A stretch of DNA of 5,633 nucleotides from positions 1 through 5,633 of the forward strand of contig CAKTZW010000157.1 of the NCBI GenBank assembly GCA_934636065.1. Direction: 5' to 3'. Source of the stretch: an uncultured Labedella sp. GTDB taxonomy: Bacteria > Actinomycetota > Actinomycetes > Actinomycetales > Microbacteriaceae. Position 1 is the first letter of the stretch. Every line of letters begins with the position of its first letter. A program made the position numbers and the translations under genes. Below, in pieces: positions 1 through 5,452 of the stretch. Under the pieces are notes generated by a model. It made no database searches. It saw nothing but the letters and a program-made list of their open reading frames with translations, and had not been told where the DNA came from.

Positions 1-981
1 CTCAAGATCTCGGAGATCACCTACGGAAACTGGCTGACCCACGGGTCGCAAGTGGAGAACGACGCCGCCACGGCGTGCGTCCACGCCGCGTTGGACGTCG
101 GGATCACGACCTTCGACACGGCCGACGTCTATGCCAACACCGTCGCCGAGCGGGTGCTGGGAGACGCACTCAGAGGACAGCGACGGGAATCGCTCGAGAT
201 CTTCACGAAGGTCTACTTCCCGACCGGCCCCAAGGGTCACAACGACGTCGGCCTCTCCCGCAAGCACATCATGGAGTCGATCAACGGCTCTCTCGGCCGA
301 CTGGGCACGGACTACGTCGACCTCTACCAGGCGCACCGGTGGGACCCGGCGACGCCCCTCGAGGAGACGATGCTCGCCTTCGCCGACGTCGTGCGAAGCG
401 GCAAGGCGCTGTACATCGGGGTCAGCGAGTGGACCGCCGAGCAGATCCGAGCCGGTGCCGCGCTCGCACGGGAGCTCGGCGTGCCGTTGATCTCGAATCA
501 GCCGCAGTATTCGGCGTTGTGGCGGATCATCGAGGCCGACGTGATTCCGGCGTCGGTCGAGGCCGGAATGTCTCAGATCGTGTGGTCGCCTGTCGCGCAG
601 GGCGTGTTGACCGGGAAGTACCTCCCGGGCGGTGCGCCTCCTGCCGGGAGCCGGGCGACCGATGACAAGGGCGGGGCCGAGATGATCGGTCGCTTCATGC
701 GCGACGAGGTCCTCGAGCGGGTGCAGCGGCTCCGTCCCATCGCGGATGAGGTCTCACTGTCGATGGCCCAGCTCGCCGTGGCGTGGGTGCTCCAGAACCC
801 CAATGTCGCGGCGGCTCTCATCGGGGCTTCTCGACCGGAGCAGGTGACGCAGAATGCCGCCGCGTCGGGGGTCGAGCTCCCACCGGAGATCCTCCGACGT
901 ATCGACGAGGCGCTGGGCGACGTCGTCGAACGCGACCCGGGGAAGACCGCTCTCGAATCGCCGGAGGAGCGGCCGGCATGA
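1..981 (+). CDS. Aldo/keto reductase, Kv-beta/YghZ-like (5' end missing)
   Basis: NAD(P)H-dependent aldo/keto reductase of the TIM-barrel superfamily; cytosolic, reducing carbonyls or oxidising the matching alcohols. The reading frame is open from base 1, and the first codons (LKISEITYGNW) fit the first strand of the barrel, so the true start lies upstream and only a short N-terminal piece is absent. Counting codons from base 1, the catalytic tetrad is D39 and Y44 (FDTADVY), K70 (IFTK) and H112 (YQAH). NQPQY, the SPVAQGVLTGKY loop and the C-terminal IGASRPEQV (codons 274-282, which contacts the cofactor phosphate in this superfamily) resemble Kv-beta-type reductases. The 326 visible codons are close to full family length. 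A GTG at 52 is not the start, because conserved barrel sequence precedes it. It is the first gene seen of an operon with a second reductase and a rhamnosidase. The substrate cannot be read from the sequence; a sugar or glycoside-derived carbonyl is an inference from the neighbours. Confidence 0.93.
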   Translation, partial: LKISEITYGNWLTHGSQVENDAATACVHAALDVGITTFDTADVYANTVAERVLGDALRGQRRESLEIFTKVYFPTGPKGHNDVGLSRKHIMESINGSLGRLGTDYVDLYQAHRWDPATPLEETMLAFADVVRSGKALYIGVSEWTAEQIRAGAALARELGVPLISNQPQYSALWRIIEADVIPASVEAGMSQIVWSPVAQGVLTGKYLPGGAPPAGSRATDDKGGAEMIGRFMRDEVLERVQRLRPIADEVSLSMAQLAVAWVLQNPNVAAALIGASRPEQVTQNAAASGVELPPEILRRIDEALGDVVERDPGKTALESPEERPA

Positions 982-1004
982 CCGTCACGCGGAGAGACGC
1001 GTGA
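978..1004 (+). other. 8-codon ORF linking the two reductase genes
   Basis: An ATG at 978-980 overlaps the TGA (979-981) of the upstream reductase. It opens a tiny frame, MTVTRRDA, whose own TGA (1002-1004) overlaps the GTG start (1001-1003) of the next reductase. It could carry terminating ribosomes on to the next start, a form of translational coupling. There is no independent evidence that it is translated, and such overlaps arise by chance in GC-rich DNA, so this is a possible coupling element rather than a gene. Confidence 0.25.
991..996 (+). promoter_or_regulatory. Ribosome binding site of second reductase
   Basis: GGAGAG lies 4 nt before GTG 1001. It supports that start over the upstream end of the open frame, whose extra N-terminus is arginine/serine-rich and unlike any reductase. 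Confidence 0.55.
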
Positions 1005-1831
1005 CCCTCGTCGACCACCTGGGGACACGAGCGCTCGGTCTCGGCACGGCGGGCTTCATCTTCAACGGATCGCCGACCGAGCGTTCGCTCGACACGATCG
1101 CAACGGCCCTCGATGGCGGCATCCGACTGATCGATACGGCCCGTGCGTACTCGCGCATCGGGGAGGAGTCGTCGGCGGAGGCGCTCGTGGCCGAGGCGCT
1201 CCGCTCCGACTCGGAGGGCCGAGCGCTCGTCGCGACGAAGGGCGGCCATTGGCGCGAGGGCGAGTCCTTCCCGATCCGTGGCGATGCGGCGACGCTACGC
1301 CGTCACTGTCACGACAGCCTAAGCACCCTCGGTATCGAGCGGATCGAGCTCTACCAGCTCCATCACGTCGACCCCGCCGTTCCTCTCGGCGAGAGCGTCG
1401 CCGCTCTTCGCGATCTCGGGTCGGAGGGACTCATCCGGCGGATCGGACTCTCCAACGTCTCGCTCGCTCAGGTGCGGGAGGCCGAGTCGATCGCGCCCAT
1501 CGCGGCGGTCCAGAACCGTCTCTCGCTCGGGCGACCCGTCGACCACGCGCTCCTCCGACACTGCGAGCGCTCCGGTATCGCGTTCCTCGCCTACTCCCCT
1601 CTCGGCGGACGGGGAGCGGCGGTGCCGCCCGTCGTCGAGGCGGTGGCCCGGCGGCACGCGGCGTCATCGGCCCAGGTCATGCTCGCGTGGCTGTTCGCGC
1701 AATCCGCGTCCGTGGTGCCCCTCGTGGGGGCGACCCGCGCGGCCTCGGTCCGGGACGCTCTCGCCGCTCGCGACTTGACGTTGTCCGTAGGCGACCTGCT
1801 CGACCTCGACGAAGGAGCACCCGGTGAATGA
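1001..1831 (+). CDS. Aldo/keto reductase, second paralogous family member
   Basis: A 276-residue NAD(P)H-dependent aldo/keto reductase, complete, starting at GTG 1001. The start is chosen because the family N-terminus (LGTRALGLGTAGF) follows at once and GGAGAG precedes it. Catalytic residues are D45 and Y50 (LIDTARAY), K80 (VATKGG) and H121 (YQLHHVDP). IGLSNVS, AVQNRLSL, FLAYSPLGGRG and the C-terminal VPLVGATRAASV motif mark the barrel and cofactor pocket. It clearly belongs to a different subfamily from its upstream neighbour: it is shorter, lacks the Kv-beta-like loops, and looks more like the compact group that includes D-threo-aldose/L-fucose dehydrogenases and pyridoxal reductases. It starts 20 nt after the upstream stop and overlaps the rhamnosidase by 8 nt, so the three genes are surely co-transcribed. 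Oxidation of a freed 6-deoxy sugar such as L-rhamnose, or reduction of a carbonyl on the aglycone, would suit the context; both are inferences. Confidence 0.92.
   Translation: MTLVDHLGTRALGLGTAGFIFNGSPTERSLDTIATALDGGIRLIDTARAYSRIGEESSAEALVAEALRSDSEGRALVATKGGHWREGESFPIRGDAATLRRHCHDSLSTLGIERIELYQLHHVDPAVPLGESVAALRDLGSEGLIRRIGLSNVSLAQVREAESIAPIAAVQNRLSLGRPVDHALLRHCERSGIAFLAYSPLGGRGAAVPPVVEAVARRHAASSAQVMLAWLFAQSASVVPLVGATRAASVRDALAARDLTLSVGDLLDLDEGAPGE
1811..1817 (+). promoter_or_regulatory. Ribosome binding site of rhamnosidase
   Basis: GAAGGAG lies 6 nt before GTG 1824, inside the 3' end of the preceding reductase gene. It fixes the rhamnosidase start at that GTG. The ATG at 1828 is in another frame. 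Confidence 0.75.
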
Positions 1832-4505
1832 CCTCAGCGGTGCCGAATGGATCGCCCGACGGGTGCCGCGGTCGGCCCGGATCATCAGGAACATCTCCCG
1901 GAGCCGGACGGACTGGGCCGAGCCCGGACGACCGCTCGCGCAGTCCTTCACGACGGAGGGACCGGTCACGGCGGTGAACGTCGACCTCGTCGGGCCGCGC
2001 GACGCGCCCGATCCCTACACGACGGACGTGGCCTTCTCGCTCGCGCTCGAGACGGCGGACGGGGTCAGCCTGGCGGAACGCTCGTTCTCGGGGCCGCAGC
2101 TCGTGTGGGACTACTTCGGACCCATGCTCGAGGTCTCACCTCCCGCGCCTCCCGGCGATTACCTCGTCGTGCTCCGCGCCGAGCGCGAGTCGATCGGCTG
2201 GTCGACGGCCGACGAGGTGGCGTCGACCGCGGCGTCGACCGCGGCGTCAACCGCGGCGTTGACGGCGGCGGCGTCGACGGAGCCCCACGACGACGGAGTG
2301 TCTCCGCTTCCCGTGGCCGGAGAAGCTCAGTCGGACGGCGTGCGTGTGTCCGGCGTGCGCATGATCGGTATCGAGACGGCGCCCGCTCCGAACCCCGTCT
2401 TCCGCACCGCCTTCGACCTGTCGACGGCACCGCATGCCGCGTCTCTCTCCGCCGTCGTCCTCGGCATCGGCTTCGTCGAGATCAACGGCCGGAGAGTCGG
2501 ACCCGAGGCTCTCGAACCGGCTGTCACCGACTACGACAAGACGGTGCTGTATCGCACGTGGGATGTCGCCCATCTGCTGACCGTCGGACGGAACACCATC
2601 GTGATCCACGCCGGTCGCGAGCGATATGCGGCACGCGGCGGCGATGTCTGGGGCTGGCACCTCGCACCCTGGCACCGCGAACCCGTCGCCCTCGCGCGGC
2701 TCGACGTGACCGACGACGCCGGCGTGGAGACGAGCGTCACGACCGATGGGAGCTGGCAGACCGCGGCCGGGCCGGTCTCCGCCGATCGACTCTTCGGCGG
2801 AGAGGACTGGATCCTCGGGGACCACGACGTCCGCTGGGAGCCCGCGAGCGTCGTGGCGGCGCCTCGAGGCGAGCTTCGCCCCTCGGAGATCCCACCGGTC
2901 CGCGCGCTCGCCCCCCGCCCGCCCCGCTCGGTGACTCGGCTCGACGACAGATCGGTCGTCCTCGATTTCGGTGAGGTCATGGTGGGACGCGTCCGTTGCC
3001 GCGTCTCGGGGCCCGCGGGAGGCCGCGTCGAGGTGCGGTCAGGCGAGCAGCGCGGCGACGACGGGTCCGTCGTGTGCGACAACGCCCTCGCCGCCGGAGA
3101 GGCGCAGCTCGACACCGTGCTCCTCGCGGCGGACGTCGAGGACCGGGAGTGGGAGCCGCAGTTCGGCTATCGCGGCTTCCGCTGGATGCAGATCAGCACC
3201 TCCGCCGGAGTCTCGATCGATCACGCGATGGCCGTTCCGCTGTACGCCGATGTCGAGGAGGTCGGCACCTTCGCGACCGACGAACCCGTCATCGAATGGA
3301 TCGAGTCGGCGACAGCTCGCACCTTCCGCAACAACCTGCACGGCATCCCGACGGACACCCCGATCTACGAGAAGAACGGGTGGACGGCGGACGCGCATCT
3401 GGCCACGGAGGGGCTCGTGCACCGCCTCGACCTCGAGACCCACTTCCGCAAGTGGATGCGCGACCACGCCGACGCGCAAGGCGCGGACGGATCCATCCCG
3501 CAGATCGTGCCGACCCCGGGCTGGGGCCGCCGCTCCGATCCCGCCTGGTCCTCGTCGGCCGTCCTGATCCCGTGGTATCTCTACCGCGAGTACGGCGATC
3601 TCGCGATCCTCCGGGAATCAGCGTCGATGATCCGTCGCTTCGCCGAGCAGATCGCCTCGGCACTGGACGACGATGGGCTCTGGCGCCATCGCTCGTGGGG
3701 TGACTGGCTGTCGCCGGACCACATGATCGGTCCCGAGGGCATGAGCCCCATCGGGACGGCGATGGCGGTGACGATCTTCCAGCACACCGCGGCCATCGTG
3801 CGGGAGCTCGGCGAACCGGGCGCCGAGGAGTTCGACGCTCAGGCCCGACGAGTCTCCGCGGCCTACCATTCGGCGTACTTCGACGACGGCGCGGGGGTCT
3901 ACTCCGTCGTCGGAACCGGGTACCGCCAGGCGCTCAACATCCTCCCCCTCGCCTTCGGGATCGTCCCCGACGAGCACATCCCCTCCGTCCGGGCAGGCCT
4001 CGTCCGGGATCTCGAGGACCGGACGAACGGGCACCTCGACTGTGGAGCGGTCGGCGTCCGACACCTCCTGCCGGTCCTGAGCGCGGCGGGCCGGGACGAC
4101 CTGGCCGTGACGGTGTTGACCCGTCGGACGCGGCCCGGCTGGGGCCGGTGGTTCGACGACGGCGAGTCCACCCTGCTCGAGTCGTGGGACGTCCACGCGC
4201 GATCGCGGAACCACTACTTCCTCGGTTCGGTCTCCGCCTGGATCCAGCAGCGGGTCGGAGGCCTTCGGTTGACGGAGCCGGGTTGGCGCCGGTTCGAGGT
4301 CGCACCCGTCGACGACCCACGAGTATCCCGGGCGTCCATCGCCCACCGCACTCCTCGCGGCCTCGCCGCCGTGGAGTGGGAACGGGGAGCCGGGGGCTGG
4401 CGCTTCGACGTCACCGTGCCGAGCGGCACGACCGCCCTCATCCGCGTCGGCGCCGGCGAGCGCGAGCTGGGTCCGGGCGACCACGTCGTGCGGTTCCGCC
4501 AATGA
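1824..4505 (+). CDS. GH78 alpha-L-rhamnosidase, probably cytoplasmic
   Basis: An 893-residue inverting glycoside hydrolase that removes terminal alpha-L-rhamnose from glycosides. Likely layout: residues 1-130, a beta-sandwich accessory domain; 133-152, an Ala/Ser/Thr repeat linker; about 190-345, the rhamnosidase N-terminal carbohydrate-binding-like domain; about 370-472, the next beta domain; about 475-810, the (alpha/alpha)6 catalytic barrel; 811-893, the C-terminal beta domain. The catalytic stretch TDTPIYEKNGWTAD (510-523) gives D511, E516 (general acid candidate) and D523. TLLESWD gives E786 (general base candidate), followed by H797 in SRNHYFLGSV. From memory, the spacing D-5-E-7-D and about 270 residues to the last Glu matches the acidic residues of Bacillus RhaB (D567, E572, D579, E841). 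There is no signal peptide, lipobox or membrane segment, so the substrate is probably imported. It is the last gene of the operon. The exact rhamnoside (flavonoid, saponin, polysaccharide fragment) cannot be told. Confidence 0.95.
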   Translation: MNDLSGAEWIARRVPRSARIIRNISRSRTDWAEPGRPLAQSFTTEGPVTAVNVDLVGPRDAPDPYTTDVAFSLALETADGVSLAERSFSGPQLVWDYFGPMLEVSPPAPPGDYLVVLRAERESIGWSTADEVASTAASTAASTAALTAAASTEPHDDGVSPLPVAGEAQSDGVRVSGVRMIGIETAPAPNPVFRTAFDLSTAPHAASLSAVVLGIGFVEINGRRVGPEALEPAVTDYDKTVLYRTWDVAHLLTVGRNTIVIHAGRERYAARGGDVWGWHLAPWHREPVALARLDVTDDAGVETSVTTDGSWQTAAGPVSADRLFGGEDWILGDHDVRWEPASVVAAPRGELRPSEIPPVRALAPRPPRSVTRLDDRSVVLDFGEVMVGRVRCRVSGPAGGRVEVRSGEQRGDDGSVVCDNALAAGEAQLDTVLLAADVEDREWEPQFGYRGFRWMQISTSAGVSIDHAMAVPLYADVEEVGTFATDEPVIEWIESATARTFRNNLHGIPTDTPIYEKNGWTADAHLATEGLVHRLDLETHFRKWMRDHADAQGADGSIPQIVPTPGWGRRSDPAWSSSAVLIPWYLYREYGDLAILRESASMIRRFAEQIASALDDDGLWRHRSWGDWLSPDHMIGPEGMSPIGTAMAVTIFQHTAAIVRELGEPGAEEFDAQARRVSAAYHSAYFDDGAGVYSVVGTGYRQALNILPLAFGIVPDEHIPSVRAGLVRDLEDRTNGHLDCGAVGVRHLLPVLSAAGRDDLAVTVLTRRTRPGWGRWFDDGESTLLESWDVHARSRNHYFLGSVSAWIQQRVGGLRLTEPGWRRFEVAPVDDPRVSRASIAHRTPRGLAAVEWERGAGGWRFDVTVPSGTTALIRVGAGERELGPGDHVVRFRQ
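2220..2267 (+). repeat. In-frame 12-nt tandem repeat encoding an Ala/Ser/Thr linker
   Basis: Four tandem 12-nt units of GCGTCGACCGCG type: the first two are identical, the third has one change and the fourth two. A partial unit follows at 2271-2280. They encode ASTA-ASTA-ASTA-ALTA and continue into AAAST (residues 133-152 of the rhamnosidase). Being a multiple of three, unit gain or loss would change linker length without breaking the frame. It sits between the N-terminal accessory domain and the rhamnosidase core. Confidence 0.85.
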
Positions 4506-4548
4506 CGTCCAGCGGGCGAAGAATCGGGCGGCACTACCGGGGAGGGAG

Positions 4549-4589
4549 CGGAGCATTCCGCGGACCCGCTGCTCCGTCGAGCGAGCAGC
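4549..4589 (+). terminator. Candidate terminator or paired hairpins after the rhamnosidase
   Basis: Two hairpins share a strand. CGGAGCA (4549-4555) pairs with TGCTCCG (4570-4576) around a 14-nt loop. GCTGCTC (4568-4574) pairs with GAGCAGC (4583-4589) around an 8-nt loop. Each has a perfect 7-bp stem, and they cannot form together. They begin 44 nt after the rhamnosidase stop, where the operon should end. No T run follows; actinobacterial terminators often lack one, but this also makes the call weak. Confidence 0.35.
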
Positions 4590-4626
4590 CTGCCGAACGG
4601 CCGGAATCGTCACCGCCGTTCCCCCC

Positions 4627-4678
4627 GGGGGGGGGGGGGGAGAGGCGAGAGAGAGGCAGGAGAGGAGAGACAGCGGGA
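4627..4678 (+). repeat. Run of 14 G within a 52-nt purine tract
   Basis: Six C (4621-4626) are followed by fourteen G (4627-4640), then GA-rich sequence to 4678. The strand has no T and only four C (4646, 4657, 4671, 4674) over 52 nt. GAGAGGAGAG (4660-4669) is a mirror repeat. Such a tract can slip during replication and can form triplex or quadruplex structures. It lies in non-coding DNA, about 100 nt upstream of the TetR promoter. The exact G count is the least certain part of the assembly, since long homopolymers are often misread. Confidence 0.8.
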
Positions 4679-4727
4679 CGATGTCCGTGGCGGGGAGGAA
4701 GCCGTCGACGGAGGCTGCGCGCTTCGG

Positions 4728-4744
4728 AAACCGGTCAATGATCG
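4728..4744 (+). promoter_or_regulatory. Probable TetR operator 1 (autoregulatory)
   Basis: AAACCGGTCAATGATCG. The core CGGTCA-A-TGATCG is an inverted repeat with five of six pairs matching. It matches operator 2 downstream of the TetR gene at 15 of 17 positions. If the TetR transcript starts at its ATG (4784), the site covers about -56 to -40, just upstream of the -35 region and within reach of RNA polymerase. It is assigned to this repressor because it flanks the repressor gene and recurs at the next promoter. Confidence 0.7.
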
Positions 4745-4746
4745 AG

Positions 4747-4776
4747 TTTCGGTCGCACCACGGTGTGCCGTAGCAT
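4747..4776 (+). promoter_or_regulatory. Candidate promoter of the TetR gene, leaderless
   Basis: The -10 candidate TAGCAT (4771-4776) ends 7 nt before ATG 4784, so the predicted start of transcription falls on or next to the A of the start codon. A weak -35, TTTCGG (4747-4752), lies 18 nt upstream of the -10. There is no Shine-Dalgarno sequence before ATG 4784, as expected of a leaderless mRNA. Confidence 0.5.
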
Positions 4777-4783
4777 GACTGCC

Positions 4784-5365
4784 ATGTCAGCGCGGGGACC
4801 ATACGCCAAGGGCCTCGTGAAGCGCGAGGAGATCCTCGACGCCGCGCTCGACCTCTTCGCACGGAGGGGCTACGACCGCACCTCGGTCCGAGAGATCGCG
4901 CGCCATACCGGACTCAGTCAGGCCGGTCTACTTCATCACTTCAGCACGAAGGAAGAGCTGTTCCTCGAAGTGCTTCGTCGGCGCGATGAGCGCAGCACGA
5001 GCCCCGGCGATCAGGAACACACCCACTCGGTCGATCAGCTGATCCGGGCGGTCGACCGCAACGCGGACGAGCCCGGACTCGTCCGACTCTTCGTGGCGAT
5101 GTCGGCGGAGAGCGCCGACGACGGCAGCGAAGCCCGCGGCTTCTTCGCCGAGCGCTATCACTGGCTCCTCGAGGAGATCGCGGAGGACGTCCGCGCCCAT
5201 CAGGAGTCCGGCGACCTCTCACCCACCCTCGACCCGGACAGTGTCGCGTCCCTGCTCGTGGCGGCCGCGGACGGGCTGCAGATCCAGTGGCTGCTCGACC
5301 CGGAGAGCGTCGACATGCCGGCTCGCATCCGGAGCCTGTGGGCGGCGCTGCAGGCCATGGCCTGA
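4784..5365 (+). CDS. TetR-family transcriptional repressor
   Basis: A 193-residue dimeric DNA-binding regulator of usual TetR length. Residues 13-59 form the N-terminal helix-turn-helix: EEILDAALDLFARRGYDRTS, then VREIARHTGLSQAGLLHHF, where S45-H52 is the recognition helix and FSTKEEL closes the domain. The all-helical ligand and dimer domain follows, with DGLQIQWLLDP at 163-173, common in TetR proteins of this type. ATG 4784 is preferred because a -10 hexamer lies 7 nt upstream, suggesting leaderless translation. ATG 4775 (three extra residues) and GTG 4763 are possible in-frame alternatives, but both fall in or before the -10. Matching palindromes before this gene and before the next one indicate that it represses itself and the downstream hydrolase. 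The ligand is unknown; a glycoside, its aglycone or a sugar product would suit the neighbourhood. Confidence 0.93.
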   Translation: MSARGPYAKGLVKREEILDAALDLFARRGYDRTSVREIARHTGLSQAGLLHHFSTKEELFLEVLRRRDERSTSPGDQEHTHSVDQLIRAVDRNADEPGLVRLFVAMSAESADDGSEARGFFAERYHWLLEEIAEDVRAHQESGDLSPTLDPDSVASLLVAAADGLQIQWLLDPESVDMPARIRSLWAALQAMA

Positions 5366-5372
5366 TCGACGG

Positions 5373-5401
5373 TTGCAAAACCGGTCATTGACCGCCATTC
5401 T
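5373..5401 (+). promoter_or_regulatory. Candidate promoter of the alpha/beta hydrolase
   Basis: TTGCAA (5373-5378) and CATTCT (5396-5401) are separated by exactly 17 nt and fit a sigma-70-type promoter moderately well. The start of transcription would be near 5408, giving a leader of about 45 nt. An alternative pair is TTGACC (5388-5393) with TACGAG (5411-5416), also 17 nt apart. In both cases the palindromic operator overlaps the promoter. Confidence 0.5.
5378..5394 (+). promoter_or_regulatory. Probable TetR operator 2
   Basis: AAACCGGTCATTGACCG. The core CGGTCA-T-TGACCG is a perfect inverted repeat of 6-bp arms around one central base. It lies between the candidate -35 and -10 of the hydrolase promoter, 13 nt after the TetR stop codon. 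A bound repressor there would block polymerase. It matches operator 1 at 15 of 17 bases. Confidence 0.75.
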
Positions 5402-5413
5402 GGAGCTGGGTAC

Positions 5414-5430
5414 GAGCGACATCGTCGCTC
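5414..5430 (+). promoter_or_regulatory. Perfect short hairpin in the hydrolase leader
   Basis: GAGCGAC-ATC-GTCGCTC: a 7-bp perfect stem with a 3-nt loop, in the predicted 5' leader and 13 nt before the Shine-Dalgarno sequence. It could be an mRNA-stabilising or attenuating hairpin, a weak terminator for the TetR transcript, or a second protein-binding palindrome. Its sequence is unrelated to the two operators. Confidence 0.5.
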
Positions 5431-5443
5431 CGGTCGTTCCAAT

Positions 5444-5449
5444 GGAGGA
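5444..5449 (+). promoter_or_regulatory. Ribosome binding site of the hydrolase
   Basis: GGAGGA lies 3 nt before GTG 5453. The motif is strong but slightly close. No in-frame start is seen between the TetR stop and this GTG, which fixes the start. Confidence 0.7.
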
Positions 5450-5452
5450 TCC

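Noticed and set aside
854..1000. N-terminal extension of the second reductase from an ATG at 854
   Set aside because: The extension overlaps the first reductase, is rich in Arg and Ser with no family resemblance, and the barrel N-terminus plus ribosome binding site support GTG 1001.
2220..2280. Short repeats considered as a CRISPR array or protein-binding direct repeats
   Set aside because: There are no spacers, the units are contiguous and in frame, and they encode a plausible low-complexity linker.
4148..4741. Plus-strand open frame crossing the rhamnosidase stop and the G run
   Set aside because: Its composition is Arg/Pro-rich out-of-frame translation of the rhamnosidase, and it has no ribosome binding site or domain.
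4756..4765. CACC-AC-GGTG palindrome in the TetR promoter spacer as a further operator
   Set aside because: The arms are only 4 bp, there is no second copy, and it is unlike the repeated CGGTCA palindrome; chance is a sufficient explanation.
3618..4862. Long minus-strand open frame (414 codons) across the rhamnosidase 3' end, the intergenic region and the TetR start
   Set aside because: It is antisense to two well-recognised genes, has no recognisable domain and translates the G run as proline. Long antisense frames are expected in high-GC DNA.
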